Origin: Micromonospora lupini str. Lupac 08
GTDB taxonomy: Bacteria; Actinomycetota; Actinomycetes; Mycobacteriales; Micromonosporaceae
Assembly (NCBI RefSeq): GCF_000297395.2
Contig: NZ_HF570108.1
Coordinates: 5,999,700-6,063,699 of the forward strand
Length of the DNA: 64,000 nt
Reading direction: 5' to 3'
The position numbers were made by a program, and so were the translations under genes. The notes beneath the pieces were generated by a model, which was not told where the DNA came from, did not search any database, and saw only the letters and a program-made list of their open reading frames with translations. Below are positions 31,323 through 40,459 of the stretch, piece after piece; positions within the stretch are counted from its first letter, which is position 1; each line of letters starts with the position of its first letter.

Positions 31323-32996
31323 CTGAACACCGATCCGACCCAGCAGACCTCCTCCGGTCACCCGATCACCGGCTGGTGGACCGAGGCCGCCATCTACCAG
31401 ATCTACCCACGCTCGTTCGCCGACTCCGACGGCGACGGCATCGGTGACCTGCCGGGCATCACCGCCCGCCTCGACCACCTGGCCGAGCTGGGCGTGGACG
31501 CGGTGTGGCTCTCCCCGTTCTATCCGTCGCCGCAGGCCGACGCGGGCTACGACGTGGCCGACTACCGCGACGTCGACCCGCTGTTCGGCACCCTCGCCGA
31601 CGCGGACAAGCTGATCGCCGAGGCCCGCTCCCGTGGCCTGCGGGTGATCGTCGACCTGGTGCCGAACCACACCTCGTCGGCGCACCGCTGGTTCCAGGCC
31701 GCGCTGGCCGCCGCGCCGGGCAGCGCCCAGCGGTCCCGGTACATCTTCCGCGACGGCCTCGGCCCGGCCGGCGACCAGCCGCCGAACGACTGGCAGAGCG
31801 TCTTCGGCGGCCCGGCCTGGACGCGGACTGTCGACCCGGACGGCCGACCCGGCCAGTGGTACCTGCACCTGTTCGACACCGGCCAGCCCGACCTCAACTG
31901 GGACAACCCGGAGGTGCACGAGGAGTTCCTCGGCGTCCTGCGGTTCTGGCTGGACCGCGGGGTGGACGGCTTCCGCGTCGACGTGGCACACGGGCTCGTC
32001 AAGCAGGCCGACCTGGCCGACTGGCAGGAGCCCCAGGAGATCCTCTCCGGCAACGAGATCGACAAGCCGCGGCCGCCGATGTGGGACCAGGACGGCGTGC
32101 ACGAGATCTACCGGCAGTGGCGGCGGGTCCTGGACAGCTACCCCGGCGAGCGGGTGCTGGTCGCCGAGGCGTGGGTGGAGCCGGCCGAGCGGCTGGCCCG
32201 CTACGTCCGCCCGGACGAGATGCACCAGGCGTTCAACTTCGAGTACCTGCTCGCCGCGTGGACCGCGCCGGCCCAGTACGCGGTGATCACCCGCTCCCTG
32301 GAGGCGACCGACTCGGTGGGCGCGCCGACGACCTGGGTGCTGTCCAACCACGACGTGGTGCGGCACGCCTCCCGGCTCGGCCTGGCGGTCGGCGGCGGCC
32401 GGCCCAACGGCATCGGCATCGGCGACCCGCAGCCGGACGCCGTGCTCGGCCTGCGCCGGGCTCGGGCGGCCACCCTGCTGATGCTCGCCCTGCCCGGCTC
32501 GGCGTACCTCTACCAGGGTGAGGAGCTGGGCCTGCCCGAGCACACCACGATGCCCGACGAGGCCCGGCAGGACCCGACCTGGGCGCGCAGCGGGCACACC
32601 CAGCGGGGCCGTGACGGCTGCCGGGTGCCGATCCCGTGGGAGGCCGACGCCCCGTCGTACGGTTTCGGGCCCACCGACGCCAGTTGGCTGCCGCAACCCC
32701 CGTCCTGGGCGGAGTACGCGCTGGACCGGCAGCGCGACGTGCCCGGCTCGACGTACGAGCTGTACCGCACGGCGCTGCGGCTGCGCCGCGCCCACGGCCT
32801 GGGCCGAGGCACGCTGGAGTGGCTGTCGTCGGGCGACGAGGTGCTGACCTTCCGCAACGGCGAGCTGACGGTGCTCACCAACTTCGGTGACGCCCCGGCG
32901 CCGATCCCGGCCGGTGCCGAGGTCCTCGCGTCCAGCGCCCCGCTGGACGACGACGGCGCGGTCCCGACCGACGTGACCGTCTGGCTGCGCGGCTGA
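31323..32996 (+). CDS. GH13 alpha-glucosidase, apparent CTG start
   Basis: A 557-residue oligo-1,6-glucosidase/alpha-glucosidase-type GH13 enzyme. The barrel starts TEAAIYQIYPRSFADSDGDG. Catalytic residues are Asp220 (GFRVDVAHG), Glu282 (VAEAWVE) and Asp344 (SNHDVV). It should hydrolyse imported alpha-glucosides in the cytoplasm. No ATG, GTG or TTG is in frame between the LacI stop (31287-31289) and GTG 31491, which is well inside the barrel. A CTG at 31323 lies 6 nt after GGGAG and gives the expected N-terminus, so I take CTG as the start. A sequence error upstream is the main alternative. Confidence 0.9.
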   Translation: MNTDPTQQTSSGHPITGWWTEAAIYQIYPRSFADSDGDGIGDLPGITARLDHLAELGVDAVWLSPFYPSPQADAGYDVADYRDVDPLFGTLADADKLIAEARSRGLRVIVDLVPNHTSSAHRWFQAALAAAPGSAQRSRYIFRDGLGPAGDQPPNDWQSVFGGPAWTRTVDPDGRPGQWYLHLFDTGQPDLNWDNPEVHEEFLGVLRFWLDRGVDGFRVDVAHGLVKQADLADWQEPQEILSGNEIDKPRPPMWDQDGVHEIYRQWRRVLDSYPGERVLVAEAWVEPAERLARYVRPDEMHQAFNFEYLLAAWTAPAQYAVITRSLEATDSVGAPTTWVLSNHDVVRHASRLGLAVGGGRPNGIGIGDPQPDAVLGLRRARAATLLMLALPGSAYLYQGEELGLPEHTTMPDEARQDPTWARSGHTQRGRDGCRVPIPWEADAPSYGFGPTDASWLPQPPSWAEYALDRQRDVPGSTYELYRTALRLRRAHGLGRGTLEWLSSGDEVLTFRNGELTVLTNFGDAPAPIPAGAEVLASSAPLDDDGAVPTDVTVWLRG

Positions 32997-32997
32997 T

Positions 32998-33041
32998 CCG
33001 ACCCGAACCGAACCGACCCGACCCGAACCGACCCGACCCGT
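32998..33041 (+). repeat. Short tandem repeat CCGAACCGACCCGAC-type
   Basis: About 44 bp made of repeated CCGAAC/CCGACC units directly after the GH13 stop. It is low-complexity sequence likely to vary between strains and has no coding role. Confidence 0.8.
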
Positions 33042-33045
33042 TCCG

Positions 33046-33081
33046 CCGACCGCCCCGCGACAGTGCTCGCGGGGCGGTCGG
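33046..33081. terminator. Bidirectional terminator, 15-bp stem
   Basis: Perfect arms 33046-33060 and 33067-33081 with a 6-nt loop, between the GH13 stop and the convergent MFS gene. Confidence 0.88.
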
Positions 33082-33165
33082 CCGGGTGGTGCCGACTCCC
33101 TTTGGAGCTGATGTCGCAGACGAATCAGGCGCGGCGCCCGCACCGCTGCACGCCGGCGAGCGGCG

Positions 33166-34584
33166 TCAGAGGCGGTCGGCGCGGGTGTGCAGCAGGTCGT
33201 GCACGTTGTCGATGTCCGCCGGTGAGGTCCGCGAGGCGAGCCAGTACATGATGCCGGTGGGAATGAAGAAGAGCTGGAACGCGGCCAGCCCGACGGCGAA
33301 GTTCAGCGGTGGCGGGAACGCCGCGCGCAGCCCCTGGAAGGCGACGCCGACCACCCCGTTGCCGGCGGCCCGGCCGACGCCGTTGACGAGGTTGCCGAGG
33401 CTGTAGACGGTGCCCCGGTGCTCGGGCGGATTCACGTCGGCGATCAGCGCGAACCAGTTCGGCGAGTTGGCCGAGGTGAGCGCCAGCGCCACCACCGCGG
33501 TGAGCAGGCTCAGACCGACCGACGGCTCGGTGAACACACTGGACAGCACCGCGCCGATCACCGCGCCGCCGCCGGCGCCGTCGGGCACGTCGATGGTCAC
33601 CGGCACGAAGAACAGCACGAGGTAGAACGGCACGGCCGCGAGGATTCCGACGGCCGCGACCAACGCCCGGCCCCGAGGGGTACGCCGTTGCACCGCGTCG
33701 CCGACCAGCCCGCCGACGATGGAGAGCACGCCGCCGAGCTGGAACAGCGTGGCGAAGACGCTGCCCACCACCACCGCAGTCGACTCGGAGTAGCCCTGCG
33801 CCTCGGCCCGCTCGGCGAAGAGCCTCGGCAGCCAGACCAGTGAGCCGAAGGCCGCCTGCGCGGTAAGGCCCTGCAGGATCAACCACCGGTTGGTCCGCCG
33901 GGCCAGGATGCGCGGCAGATCGGCGCGGCTGATCCGGTAGTCGTACTCGGCGCCGGTGTCCAACGCGCCGGCCAGCTCCGGTTCGCTCTGCCCGCGCCGG
34001 ATGTCATAGGTGAACAGGTACGCGAGGGTGGCGACCAGGCCCACGCCGGTCAGCACCCAGAACGGTCGCCGCCAGTCGGTCGCCCCGAGCAGCCCACCCA
34101 CAAGCGTCCCGGCCAGCGTGCCGACGCCCTGGGAGAGCCCCCAGAAGCTCATCACCAGCCCGCGCCGGATCGGTGAGATCAGGTCGGTGACGACCGAGAA
34201 GCCCACCGAGCCGACCGCGCCGAGACCGACCGCCGCGACGAGCTGGGCGGTCAGGAACATGAGGTAGCCGTCGGCGAGCGCGCTGCCTCCGGTGCCCGAC
34301 GCCCAGAGCAGGGTGCCCACCATCAGCAGCGGTTTGCGGTTGGTGCGGTCGCCGACGTACGCCCAGCCGACCGCGGCCACCGCGCTGACCAGGAAGCTGA
34401 CGGCGGTGACGAGGCCGAGCAGCCCGCCCGACACGTCGAACGCGTCGGAGATCGGCCCGTACAGCGGTGGGACCAGCCCGATCGCCACGTTGTCCAGCGA
34501 GGCGAGCAGCACGAACACCACGACGCTGTACAGCCGGTGCGTCCGGCCACCGCCCCGGCCGTGCCAGCCCCTGGTCACCGTCAT
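33166..34584 (-). CDS. Major facilitator superfamily transporter
   Basis: A 472-residue 12-helix MFS protein. The first helix (YSVVVFVLLASLDNVAIGLV) and the loop GDRTNRKPLLMVG (MFS motif A) are clear. The closest look is to the actinobacterial group often compared with Spinster-type lipid or sugar carriers; the substrate is not readable. It lies 3' of xylB on the same strand but 84 bp away, so a link with xylose is only possible. I start at the ATG at 34584; a GTG at 34623 would add 13 residues and neither has a good ribosome site. Confidence 0.9.
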   Translation of the reverse strand: MTVTRGWHGRGGGRTHRLYSVVVFVLLASLDNVAIGLVPPLYGPISDAFDVSGGLLGLVTAVSFLVSAVAAVGWAYVGDRTNRKPLLMVGTLLWASGTGGSALADGYLMFLTAQLVAAVGLGAVGSVGFSVVTDLISPIRRGLVMSFWGLSQGVGTLAGTLVGGLLGATDWRRPFWVLTGVGLVATLAYLFTYDIRRGQSEPELAGALDTGAEYDYRISRADLPRILARRTNRWLILQGLTAQAAFGSLVWLPRLFAERAEAQGYSESTAVVVGSVFATLFQLGGVLSIVGGLVGDAVQRRTPRGRALVAAVGILAAVPFYLVLFFVPVTIDVPDGAGGGAVIGAVLSSVFTEPSVGLSLLTAVVALALTSANSPNWFALIADVNPPEHRGTVYSLGNLVNGVGRAAGNGVVGVAFQGLRAAFPPPLNFAVGLAAFQLFFIPTGIMYWLASRTSPADIDNVHDLLHTRADRL

Positions 34585-34668
34585 GACCGGCAGCCAACCA
34601 GACTCCGACGACGGGGTCGTCACGCGGGTGGGTGCCGGTCGGCTCCCACCCGCGTCGACTCCGGGGGG

Positions 34669-36093
34669 TCAGCGGCGGTCGAGGACCAGTCCGCGGGCGG
34701 CCGCGTACTGCTCGCGGACGGCGGGGACGGGCTCCGCCGCGTACTCCTCGGTGCCCTTGACCTCCCACTGCGGCGGCGTCGCACCGCCGAGGGCGACCCA
34801 GGCGGCCTGGCGGGCGGCGCCGTCGGCGACGTACTCCCCGGCGGGCGGGACGACCACCGGGCAGCCGAAGACCTGCGGTGCGATCCGGCGGACCGCGGCC
34901 GACCGTGCCCCACCGCCGACGAGGATGACCCGGCGGACGGTGGCGCCCTGCGCGGTCAGCGCGTCCAGGCCGTCGGCGAGCGCGCAGAGCATGCCCTCCA
35001 CGGCGGCCCGGGCCAGGTGCGCGGGGGTCGACGTGCGCAGGGTAAGCCCGTGCACCGCGCCGGTGGCCAGCGGACGGTTGGGCGTCCGCTCACCCTCCAG
35101 GTAGGGCACCATGACCAGCCCGTCCGCGCCGGCCGGCGCGGAGAGCGCCAGCTCGGCCAGCTCGTCCAGGCCGACACCCAGCATCGTGGCGGCGGCGTCC
35201 AGCACCCGGGCGGCGTTGAGCGTGCAGACCAGCGGCAGGAAGCGGCCCGACGCGTCGGCGAAGCCGGCCACCGCGCCGCTCTCGTCGCCGGCCGGCACGT
35301 CGGCCACGCTGAACACCGTGCCGGAGGTGCCGATCGAGACGACCACGTCGCCGGGACCGGCGCCGACGCCGAACGCGGCGGCGGCGTTGTCACCGGTGCC
35401 CGCGCCGAGCAGCGCGCCGCCCCCACCCAGCTCGTCGGCGAGCGTGCCGGCCGACTCGGCCGGGCCCAGCACCTCGGGCACCACGAGCTGCCGACCGAAG
35501 GCCCGTTCGAGCAGGTCCAGACGGTAGGAACCGGTGGCCGGGGACCAGTAGCCGGTGCCGCTGGCGTCACCCCGGTCGGTCCGCAGCCCCGCCAGCCCCG
35601 GCGCACCGGCCAGCCGCCAGGTCAGCCAGTCGTGCGGCAGGCAGACGGCCGCCACCCGGGCGGCCTGCTCCGGCTCGTGCCGGGCCAGCCAGCGCAGCTT
35701 GGTGATGGTGAAGCTCGCCACCGGCACGCTGCCGGTGGCCTCGGCCCAGAACCGACTCCCGGCCGCGCCGCCGCCGGCCTCCTCGATGAGGTCGGCGGCG
35801 GCGTCGGCGGAGCGGGTGTCGTTCCACAGCAGGGCCGGGCGGACCACCCGGCCCGCCTCGTCGAGGCACACCATGCCGTGCTGCTGGCCGGCGACGGAGA
35901 CCGCCGCGACGTCGGCCAACCCGCCGGCCTCGTCGGCGGCGCTGCGCAGCGCCTGCCACCAGGCTTCCGGGTCGACCTCCGTGCCGTCCGGGTGCGGTGC
36001 CCGGCCCTGCCGGAGCAGGGTGCCGGTCTCCGCGTCCCGAATGACCACCTTGCAGGACTGGGTGGACGAGTCGACGCCCGCGACCAACGGCAT
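34669..36093 (-). CDS. xylB: Xylulokinase
   Basis: A 474-residue FGGY-family sugar kinase that phosphorylates D-xylulose. The start AGVDSSTQSCKVVIRDAETG, the AVSVAGQQHGMVCLDE block and the ADP loop VILVGGGARSAAVRRIAPQV are typical of xylulokinases. Its start lies 9 bp after the xylA stop, so the two form an operon. Expression is likely set by the divergent ROK regulator at 37369. Length is normal for the family. Confidence 0.96.
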   Translation of the reverse strand: MPLVAGVDSSTQSCKVVIRDAETGTLLRQGRAPHPDGTEVDPEAWWQALRSAADEAGGLADVAAVSVAGQQHGMVCLDEAGRVVRPALLWNDTRSADAAADLIEEAGGGAAGSRFWAEATGSVPVASFTITKLRWLARHEPEQAARVAAVCLPHDWLTWRLAGAPGLAGLRTDRGDASGTGYWSPATGSYRLDLLERAFGRQLVVPEVLGPAESAGTLADELGGGGALLGAGTGDNAAAAFGVGAGPGDVVVSIGTSGTVFSVADVPAGDESGAVAGFADASGRFLPLVCTLNAARVLDAAATMLGVGLDELAELALSAPAGADGLVMVPYLEGERTPNRPLATGAVHGLTLRTSTPAHLARAAVEGMLCALADGLDALTAQGATVRRVILVGGGARSAAVRRIAPQVFGCPVVVPPAGEYVADGAARQAAWVALGGATPPQWEVKGTEEYAAEPVPAVREQYAAARGLVLDRR

Positions 36094-36102
36094 GGCGGGG
36101 CC

Positions 36103-37290
36103 TCAGCGAGCGCCGAGCAGGTGCTCGACGGCGAGCTGGTTGAGCCGGACGAAGGCGAAGCCCCGCTCGGCCACCGCGTCCACGTCGACGTCCTCGAACG
36201 CGGACCGGTCGGCCAGGAACTCCTCGTAGCCCTCGCCGTCGCCGAGCGTCGGGGTGCTCAACTCGCCGACCTTGCTGGCGGCGAGCGCCTCGGTGACCTC
36301 GGGGTCGGCGCGGAACGCCGCAGCCCGCTCCTTGAGCAGCAGGTAGGTGCTCATGTTGGCCGCCGCGGAGGCCCAGACACCGTCCATGTCCTCGGTGCGG
36401 GAGGGCTTGTAGTCGAAGTGCCGCGGCCCGTCGTACGTCGGCCCGCCGTTCGGGCCGCCGTTCTCCAGGAGGTCCACCAGGGCGAACGCGTTCATCAGGT
36501 CACCGTGGCCGAAGACCAGGTCCTGGTCGTACTTGATGCCGCGCTGGCCGTTGAGGTCCAGGTGGAACAGCTTGCCCTGCCAGAGCGCCTGGGCGATGCC
36601 GTGGGCGTAGTTCAGCCCGGCCATCTGCTCGTGGCCGACCTCCGGGTTCAGACCGACCAGCTCCGGGTGGGCCAGCTGGGAGATGAAGCCGAGCGCGTGC
36701 CCGATGGTCGGCAGCAGGATGTCGCCGCGCGGCTCGTTGGGCTTGGGCTCCAGGGCGAACCGCAGGTTGTAGCCCTTGTCGATGGAGTACTGGGTCAGCA
36801 GGTTCACGGCCTCGCGGTAGCGGTCCAGCGCGGCCTGCACGTCCTTGGCGAGGTCGTACTCGGAGCCCTCGCGGCCACCCCACATCACGAACGTGCTGGC
36901 GCCCAGCTCGGCGGCCAGGTCGACCTGACGCAGCACCTTGCGCAGCGCGAACCGGCGGACGTCGCGGTCGTTGCTGGTGAAGCCGCCGTCCTTGAAGATC
37001 GGGTGGGTGAAGAGGTTGGTGGTGACCATCGGCACCACCAGGCCGGTCTCGTCGAGCGCCTTGCGGAACCGCGCGATGTGCTGGTCGCGGGTGGCGGCGT
37101 CGGCCCCGAACGGGATCAGGTCGTCGTCGTGGAAGGTGATGCCGTACGCGCCCAGCTCGGCGAGCCGGTGCACTGCCTCCACGGCGTCGAGCTCGGGACG
37201 GGTCGCGTCGCCGAACGGGTCGCGGGCCTGCCAGCCCACGGTCCAGAGCCCGAAGGAGAACTTGTCGGCGGGGGTGGGACGGGGTGCCAT
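36103..37290 (-). CDS. xylA: Xylose isomerase
   Basis: A 395-residue actinobacterial-type (group I) xylose isomerase that turns xylose into xylulose. Its start, KFSFGLWTVGWQARDPFGDA, the metal region (VMWGGREGSEYD, then ALEPKPNEPRGDI) and HLDLNGQRGIKYDQDL are as in the Streptomyces enzyme. The catalytic His sits in YGITFHDDDLIPFG. The ATG at 37290 follows GGAGG. It heads the xylAB operon and is divergent from a ROK regulator across 78 bp. Confidence 0.98.
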   Translation of the reverse strand: MAPRPTPADKFSFGLWTVGWQARDPFGDATRPELDAVEAVHRLAELGAYGITFHDDDLIPFGADAATRDQHIARFRKALDETGLVVPMVTTNLFTHPIFKDGGFTSNDRDVRRFALRKVLRQVDLAAELGASTFVMWGGREGSEYDLAKDVQAALDRYREAVNLLTQYSIDKGYNLRFALEPKPNEPRGDILLPTIGHALGFISQLAHPELVGLNPEVGHEQMAGLNYAHGIAQALWQGKLFHLDLNGQRGIKYDQDLVFGHGDLMNAFALVDLLENGGPNGGPTYDGPRHFDYKPSRTEDMDGVWASAAANMSTYLLLKERAAAFRADPEVTEALAASKVGELSTPTLGDGEGYEEFLADRSAFEDVDVDAVAERGFAFVRLNQLAVEHLLGAR

Positions 37291-37368
37291 GAGCTACCTC
37301 CGGGATGGTGGTGTCAGGTATTTGTTCAGCGATTGAATTATTTGCCCGCCCTATGGCACTGTCAAGGG
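37291..37368. promoter_or_regulatory. xylA/ROK divergent promoter region
   Basis: This 78-bp gap is the most AT-rich part of the neighbourhood. It holds TTCA-GCGAT-TGAA (37325-37337) within a looser dyad, the type of element ROK regulators bind, and a possible TATGGC -10 box near 37352 for a leaderless regulator transcript. Inferred from sequence. Confidence 0.55.
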
Positions 37369-38607
37369 GTGAGCCCCACCCACGCCCCGGCCGGCGCAGC
37401 CCGTCAGGGCAGCCTCCGCGAGCTCAACCTCGCCCTGGTTCTCGGCCGGATCGCCGCCGCCGACCGCCCCCCGTCGCGGGCCGACCTGGCCACCGCCACC
37501 GGCCTGACCCGGGCCACCGTCTCCGCGGTGGTCGAGGACCTGCTCGCGGGCCAACTGGTAAGCGAGGCCGACCCGGCGCCCCGGGCGGGCGCCGGCCGCC
37601 CGGCCCGAGGGCTGGTCCTGGCCGACCGGGGACCGGCCGGGCTCGGCCTGGAGGTCAACGTCGACTACCTGACGGTGTGTGTCGTCGACCTCGCCGGGCA
37701 GGTCCGACACCGCACCGTGCACCGGGCCGACCTGCGCCCGGTCGCCCCTGCCGACGCGCTGGCCCGGCTCGTCGACCTGGCCGGTGAGGCCCGCGCCGAC
37801 GCGGCCCGGCAGGGCCTCACCCTCGCCGGGGCCGCGCTCGCCGTACCCGGTCTGGTGGACGACGCCGGGCTGGTCCGGCTCGCGCCGAACCTCGGCTGGC
37901 GGGACGTCCCGGTTCCCGAACTGCTCAGCGGGCACCCGTCCCTGACCGATGAGGTGCCGGGCGTACCGGCCCTGGTGGTGGACAACGAGGCCAACTTCGC
38001 GGCGCTCGGCGAGCTGCACTCCCGGCCGCCCGGCCTGGCCAGTTTCCTGCACATCTCCGGCGAGGTCGGCATCGGCGCGGGGATCGTCCTGGACGGCGCG
38101 CTGTTCCGCGGGGTGCGCGGCTGGAGCGGCGAGATCGGGCACCTCCCGGTCCACCCACAGGGGCGGCCCTGCCGGTGCGGCGGCCGTGGCTGCCTGGAGC
38201 AGTACGCCGGCCAGGAGGCGATCGTGGCCGCCGCCGGGCTGCTGCGGGCGGAGCTTCCCGCGGACATCGCGACGGCGCGGCTGGCCGAGTTGGCCGAGGC
38301 CGGCGACCCGGACGCGCTGCGGGCGCTGCACGACGCCGGTACGGCCCTCGGGGTGGCGGTCGCCAGCGTGGTCAACCTGCTGGACCTGGACACCGTGGTG
38401 CTCGGCGGTGGGTACGCCCCACTGGCGCCCTGGCTGTGTCCGCCGGTGCTCGCCGAGATCGCGGCCCGGGTGCTCACCGCCGCGTGGTCACCGGTCACGG
38501 TCCGGCCCTCGACCCTCGGTCCGGAGGCGGCCGCCGTGGGCGCCGCCGAATCAGTCGTCCGGCGGATCGTCGCCCGGCCCGCCGGCTGGCTGAGCCGCTC
38601 CGGCTGA
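37369..38607 (+). CDS. ROK-family transcriptional regulator (XylR-like)
   Basis: A 412-residue protein with an N-terminal winged helix (residues about 25-75, SRADLATATGLTRATVSAVV) and a C-terminal ROK sugar-binding domain. The zinc motif CRCGGRGCLEQY and the ROK loops LEVNVDYLTVCVVDLAG and VVLGGGYAPLAPWL are present. It is divergent from xylAB, so it is most likely their xylose-responsive repressor. The GTG at 37369 is chosen since no ATG fits in frame; the transcript may be leaderless. Confidence 0.93.
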   Translation: MSPTHAPAGAARQGSLRELNLALVLGRIAAADRPPSRADLATATGLTRATVSAVVEDLLAGQLVSEADPAPRAGAGRPARGLVLADRGPAGLGLEVNVDYLTVCVVDLAGQVRHRTVHRADLRPVAPADALARLVDLAGEARADAARQGLTLAGAALAVPGLVDDAGLVRLAPNLGWRDVPVPELLSGHPSLTDEVPGVPALVVDNEANFAALGELHSRPPGLASFLHISGEVGIGAGIVLDGALFRGVRGWSGEIGHLPVHPQGRPCRCGGRGCLEQYAGQEAIVAAAGLLRAELPADIATARLAELAEAGDPDALRALHDAGTALGVAVASVVNLLDLDTVVLGGGYAPLAPWLCPPVLAEIAARVLTAAWSPVTVRPSTLGPEAAAVGAAESVVRRIVARPAGWLSRSG

Positions 38608-38725
38608 CGCGCTCTGGGCGTGCCTCGGTACGGCTCGGTACGCTTGCCGTCGGACAAGGATCCGCGGGCGAGGAGTGCAGGAGCAGCATGCGTACAGGTC
38701 GTCAGACGCGGGCCGGCGTCGGGCG

Positions 38726-40399
38726 GTGACCACGACCCGACGGGGCGGCATCGCCGGTCCCATCGGCGACGACGGGCAGGCGTCGCGCCGTCCGACCCGC
38801 CAGAGCGCCGGCGGTGCGCTGCCGGCCGACTCGCCGCTGGCCCGCGAGCTGCTCGACGGGCTCGCCGAGGCCGTGCTGACGACCGACGAGACCGGTCGGG
38901 TCACCCTCGTCAACGCCCGTGCGGCAGACCTGCTCCCGGAGATCGTCGCGGGCGTCGAGCTGTCCCGGTGCCCGGTGGCGGCGCTGGCCCGGGCCGTTTC
39001 CGACGGCACCGACAGCTTCGACGCCGAGCACCACGGCCGGCACCTGCGGGGCGGTCGACGGCAGCTCGCCGGCAGCCGGTACGCCTGGTACGTCCGGGAC
39101 GTCACCGAGGAGCACGCCCGCACCGACGCCCTGCTGGCCGAACGCTCCCGCACCGCGTTCCTCGCCCAGGCCGGCAGCCGGCTCGGGCTGTCCCTGCACC
39201 GGGACCAGACGCTGCGCACCACCGCCACCCTCGCCGTGCCGTACCTGGCCGATGCCGCAGTGGCGCTGCTCCGTCCGCCCGCGCCGGCCGAGCCGCACCC
39301 GCGCTGGACGCGGTACGCCGACGGCGAGCCGGCCCCGGTCAGCGGGCTGGCCGGCCCGGAGCTGACCGACGCCGTGCCCGGCCTCAGCGAGGCGCTCGAC
39401 GGCGTACCCACCGAGCCGAGCGCCTGGTCGGACACCGAGGCCGCGGCCCTGACCGCCGTGCTTCCATCCGGGTTCGGGCGGCCGGGCGTGGTGCTGGTCA
39501 GCCCGATGCCCGGTCCCGGCGGGTCGGCCGGCGCGCTGGTGTTGGTCCGCCGTGCCGGCCGGGCCGGCTTCGACCCACGCGACGTGGAGCTGGCCCGCGA
39601 GTTCGCGGCGCGGGCCGGCGCGGCGCTTGCCGCCGCCGAGCTGTACGGCGAGCAGGCCCACCTGGCCCGGGTGTTGCAGACCAGCCTGCTCCCGCCGGAG
39701 CTGCCGACGGTGCCCGGCGTGCGCATGGCCGACGGTTACCGGGCCGCCGGGGACACGCTGCGCATCGGCGGCGACTTCTACGAGGTCTTCCCGCACTCGC
39801 GGGGCGCGCTGTTCGCGGTGGGCGACGTGTCCGGCAAGGGCGTCGGGGCGGCCGTGCTGACCGGGCGGGTCCGCCAGTCCCTACAGACCCTGCGACTGGT
39901 CGAGCAGCGACCGCTGGAGCTGATCCACCTGCTCAACCGCACCCTGTTCGACGCGCCCGACGCGGCACGGCGCAGCCAGCTCACCACAGTGCTGCTCGGG
40001 TCGCTGGAACGCGGGCCGGCCGGGGTGGACATCCGCATCGCCGGCGGCGGCCACCCCGCGCCGCTGCTGCTCACCGCCGCCGGTTCGGTCGTCCCGGTTC
40101 CGGTCGGCGGGATGCCGGTCGGCGCACTGGCCGACGCCCGGTTCGCCGAGGCCCGGGTGCACCTCGACCCGGGCGACCTGCTCCTCGCGTACACCGACGG
40201 GGTGACCGAGGCGACCGGCGGCCCGGTCCAGGCCGAGAAGTTCGGCGAGCGCCGGCTGCGCGCCGCACTCGCCGCGGCGGCCGGGCTGCCTCCGGCCGCC
40301 CTGGTCGACAGGCTGCTCCAGGTGGTGGACGAGTGGCTGGGCGGACAGGCTCACGACGACATCGCCATGCTTGCGGTGTGCGCGTCGCCGCCGGCCTGA
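38726..40399 (+). CDS. PAS-GAF-SpoIIE serine phosphatase
   Basis: A 557-residue signalling phosphatase. Residues about 35-110 look like a PAS domain (LARELLDGLAEAVLTTDETG), about 140-310 like GAF, and 330-557 are a PP2C-type SpoIIE domain with intact metal-binding blocks (IGGDFYEVFPH, VGDVSGKGVGAAV, YTDGVTEATGG, HDDIAMLAV). Such enzymes dephosphorylate anti-anti-sigma factors and so control alternative sigma factors. The GTG at 38726 is my choice; a GTG at 38675 is in frame. The final stop lies inside a 28-bp tandem repeat. Confidence 0.92.
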   Translation: MTTTRRGGIAGPIGDDGQASRRPTRQSAGGALPADSPLARELLDGLAEAVLTTDETGRVTLVNARAADLLPEIVAGVELSRCPVAALARAVSDGTDSFDAEHHGRHLRGGRRQLAGSRYAWYVRDVTEEHARTDALLAERSRTAFLAQAGSRLGLSLHRDQTLRTTATLAVPYLADAAVALLRPPAPAEPHPRWTRYADGEPAPVSGLAGPELTDAVPGLSEALDGVPTEPSAWSDTEAAALTAVLPSGFGRPGVVLVSPMPGPGGSAGALVLVRRAGRAGFDPRDVELAREFAARAGAALAAAELYGEQAHLARVLQTSLLPPELPTVPGVRMADGYRAAGDTLRIGGDFYEVFPHSRGALFAVGDVSGKGVGAAVLTGRVRQSLQTLRLVEQRPLELIHLLNRTLFDAPDAARRSQLTTVLLGSLERGPAGVDIRIAGGGHPAPLLLTAAGSVVPVPVGGMPVGALADARFAEARVHLDPGDLLLAYTDGVTEATGGPVQAEKFGERRLRAALAAAAGLPPAALVDRLLQVVDEWLGGQAHDDIAMLAVCASPPA

Positions 40400-40459
40400 G
40401 CCAGCGGTGCGAGCGGCGCCGGCCTGAGTCAGCGGTGCGAGCGGCGCCGGCCTGAGTCA
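40395..40459. repeat. 28-bp tandem repeat holding two stop codons
   Basis: The unit starting CCTGAG, 28 bp long, occurs at 40395-40422 and 40423-40450 with one mismatch, then continues as a 9-bp partial copy to 40459. The first copy contains the stop of the phosphatase gene and the last one the stop of the convergent MarR gene. It looks like a recent duplication at a gene end. Confidence 0.85.

Noticed and set aside
30165..33143. Minus-strand open frame of 992 codons over the LacI/GH13 genes
   Set aside because: The reverse frame of two confident genes with clear catalytic motifs; the translation is typical antisense low-complexity sequence.
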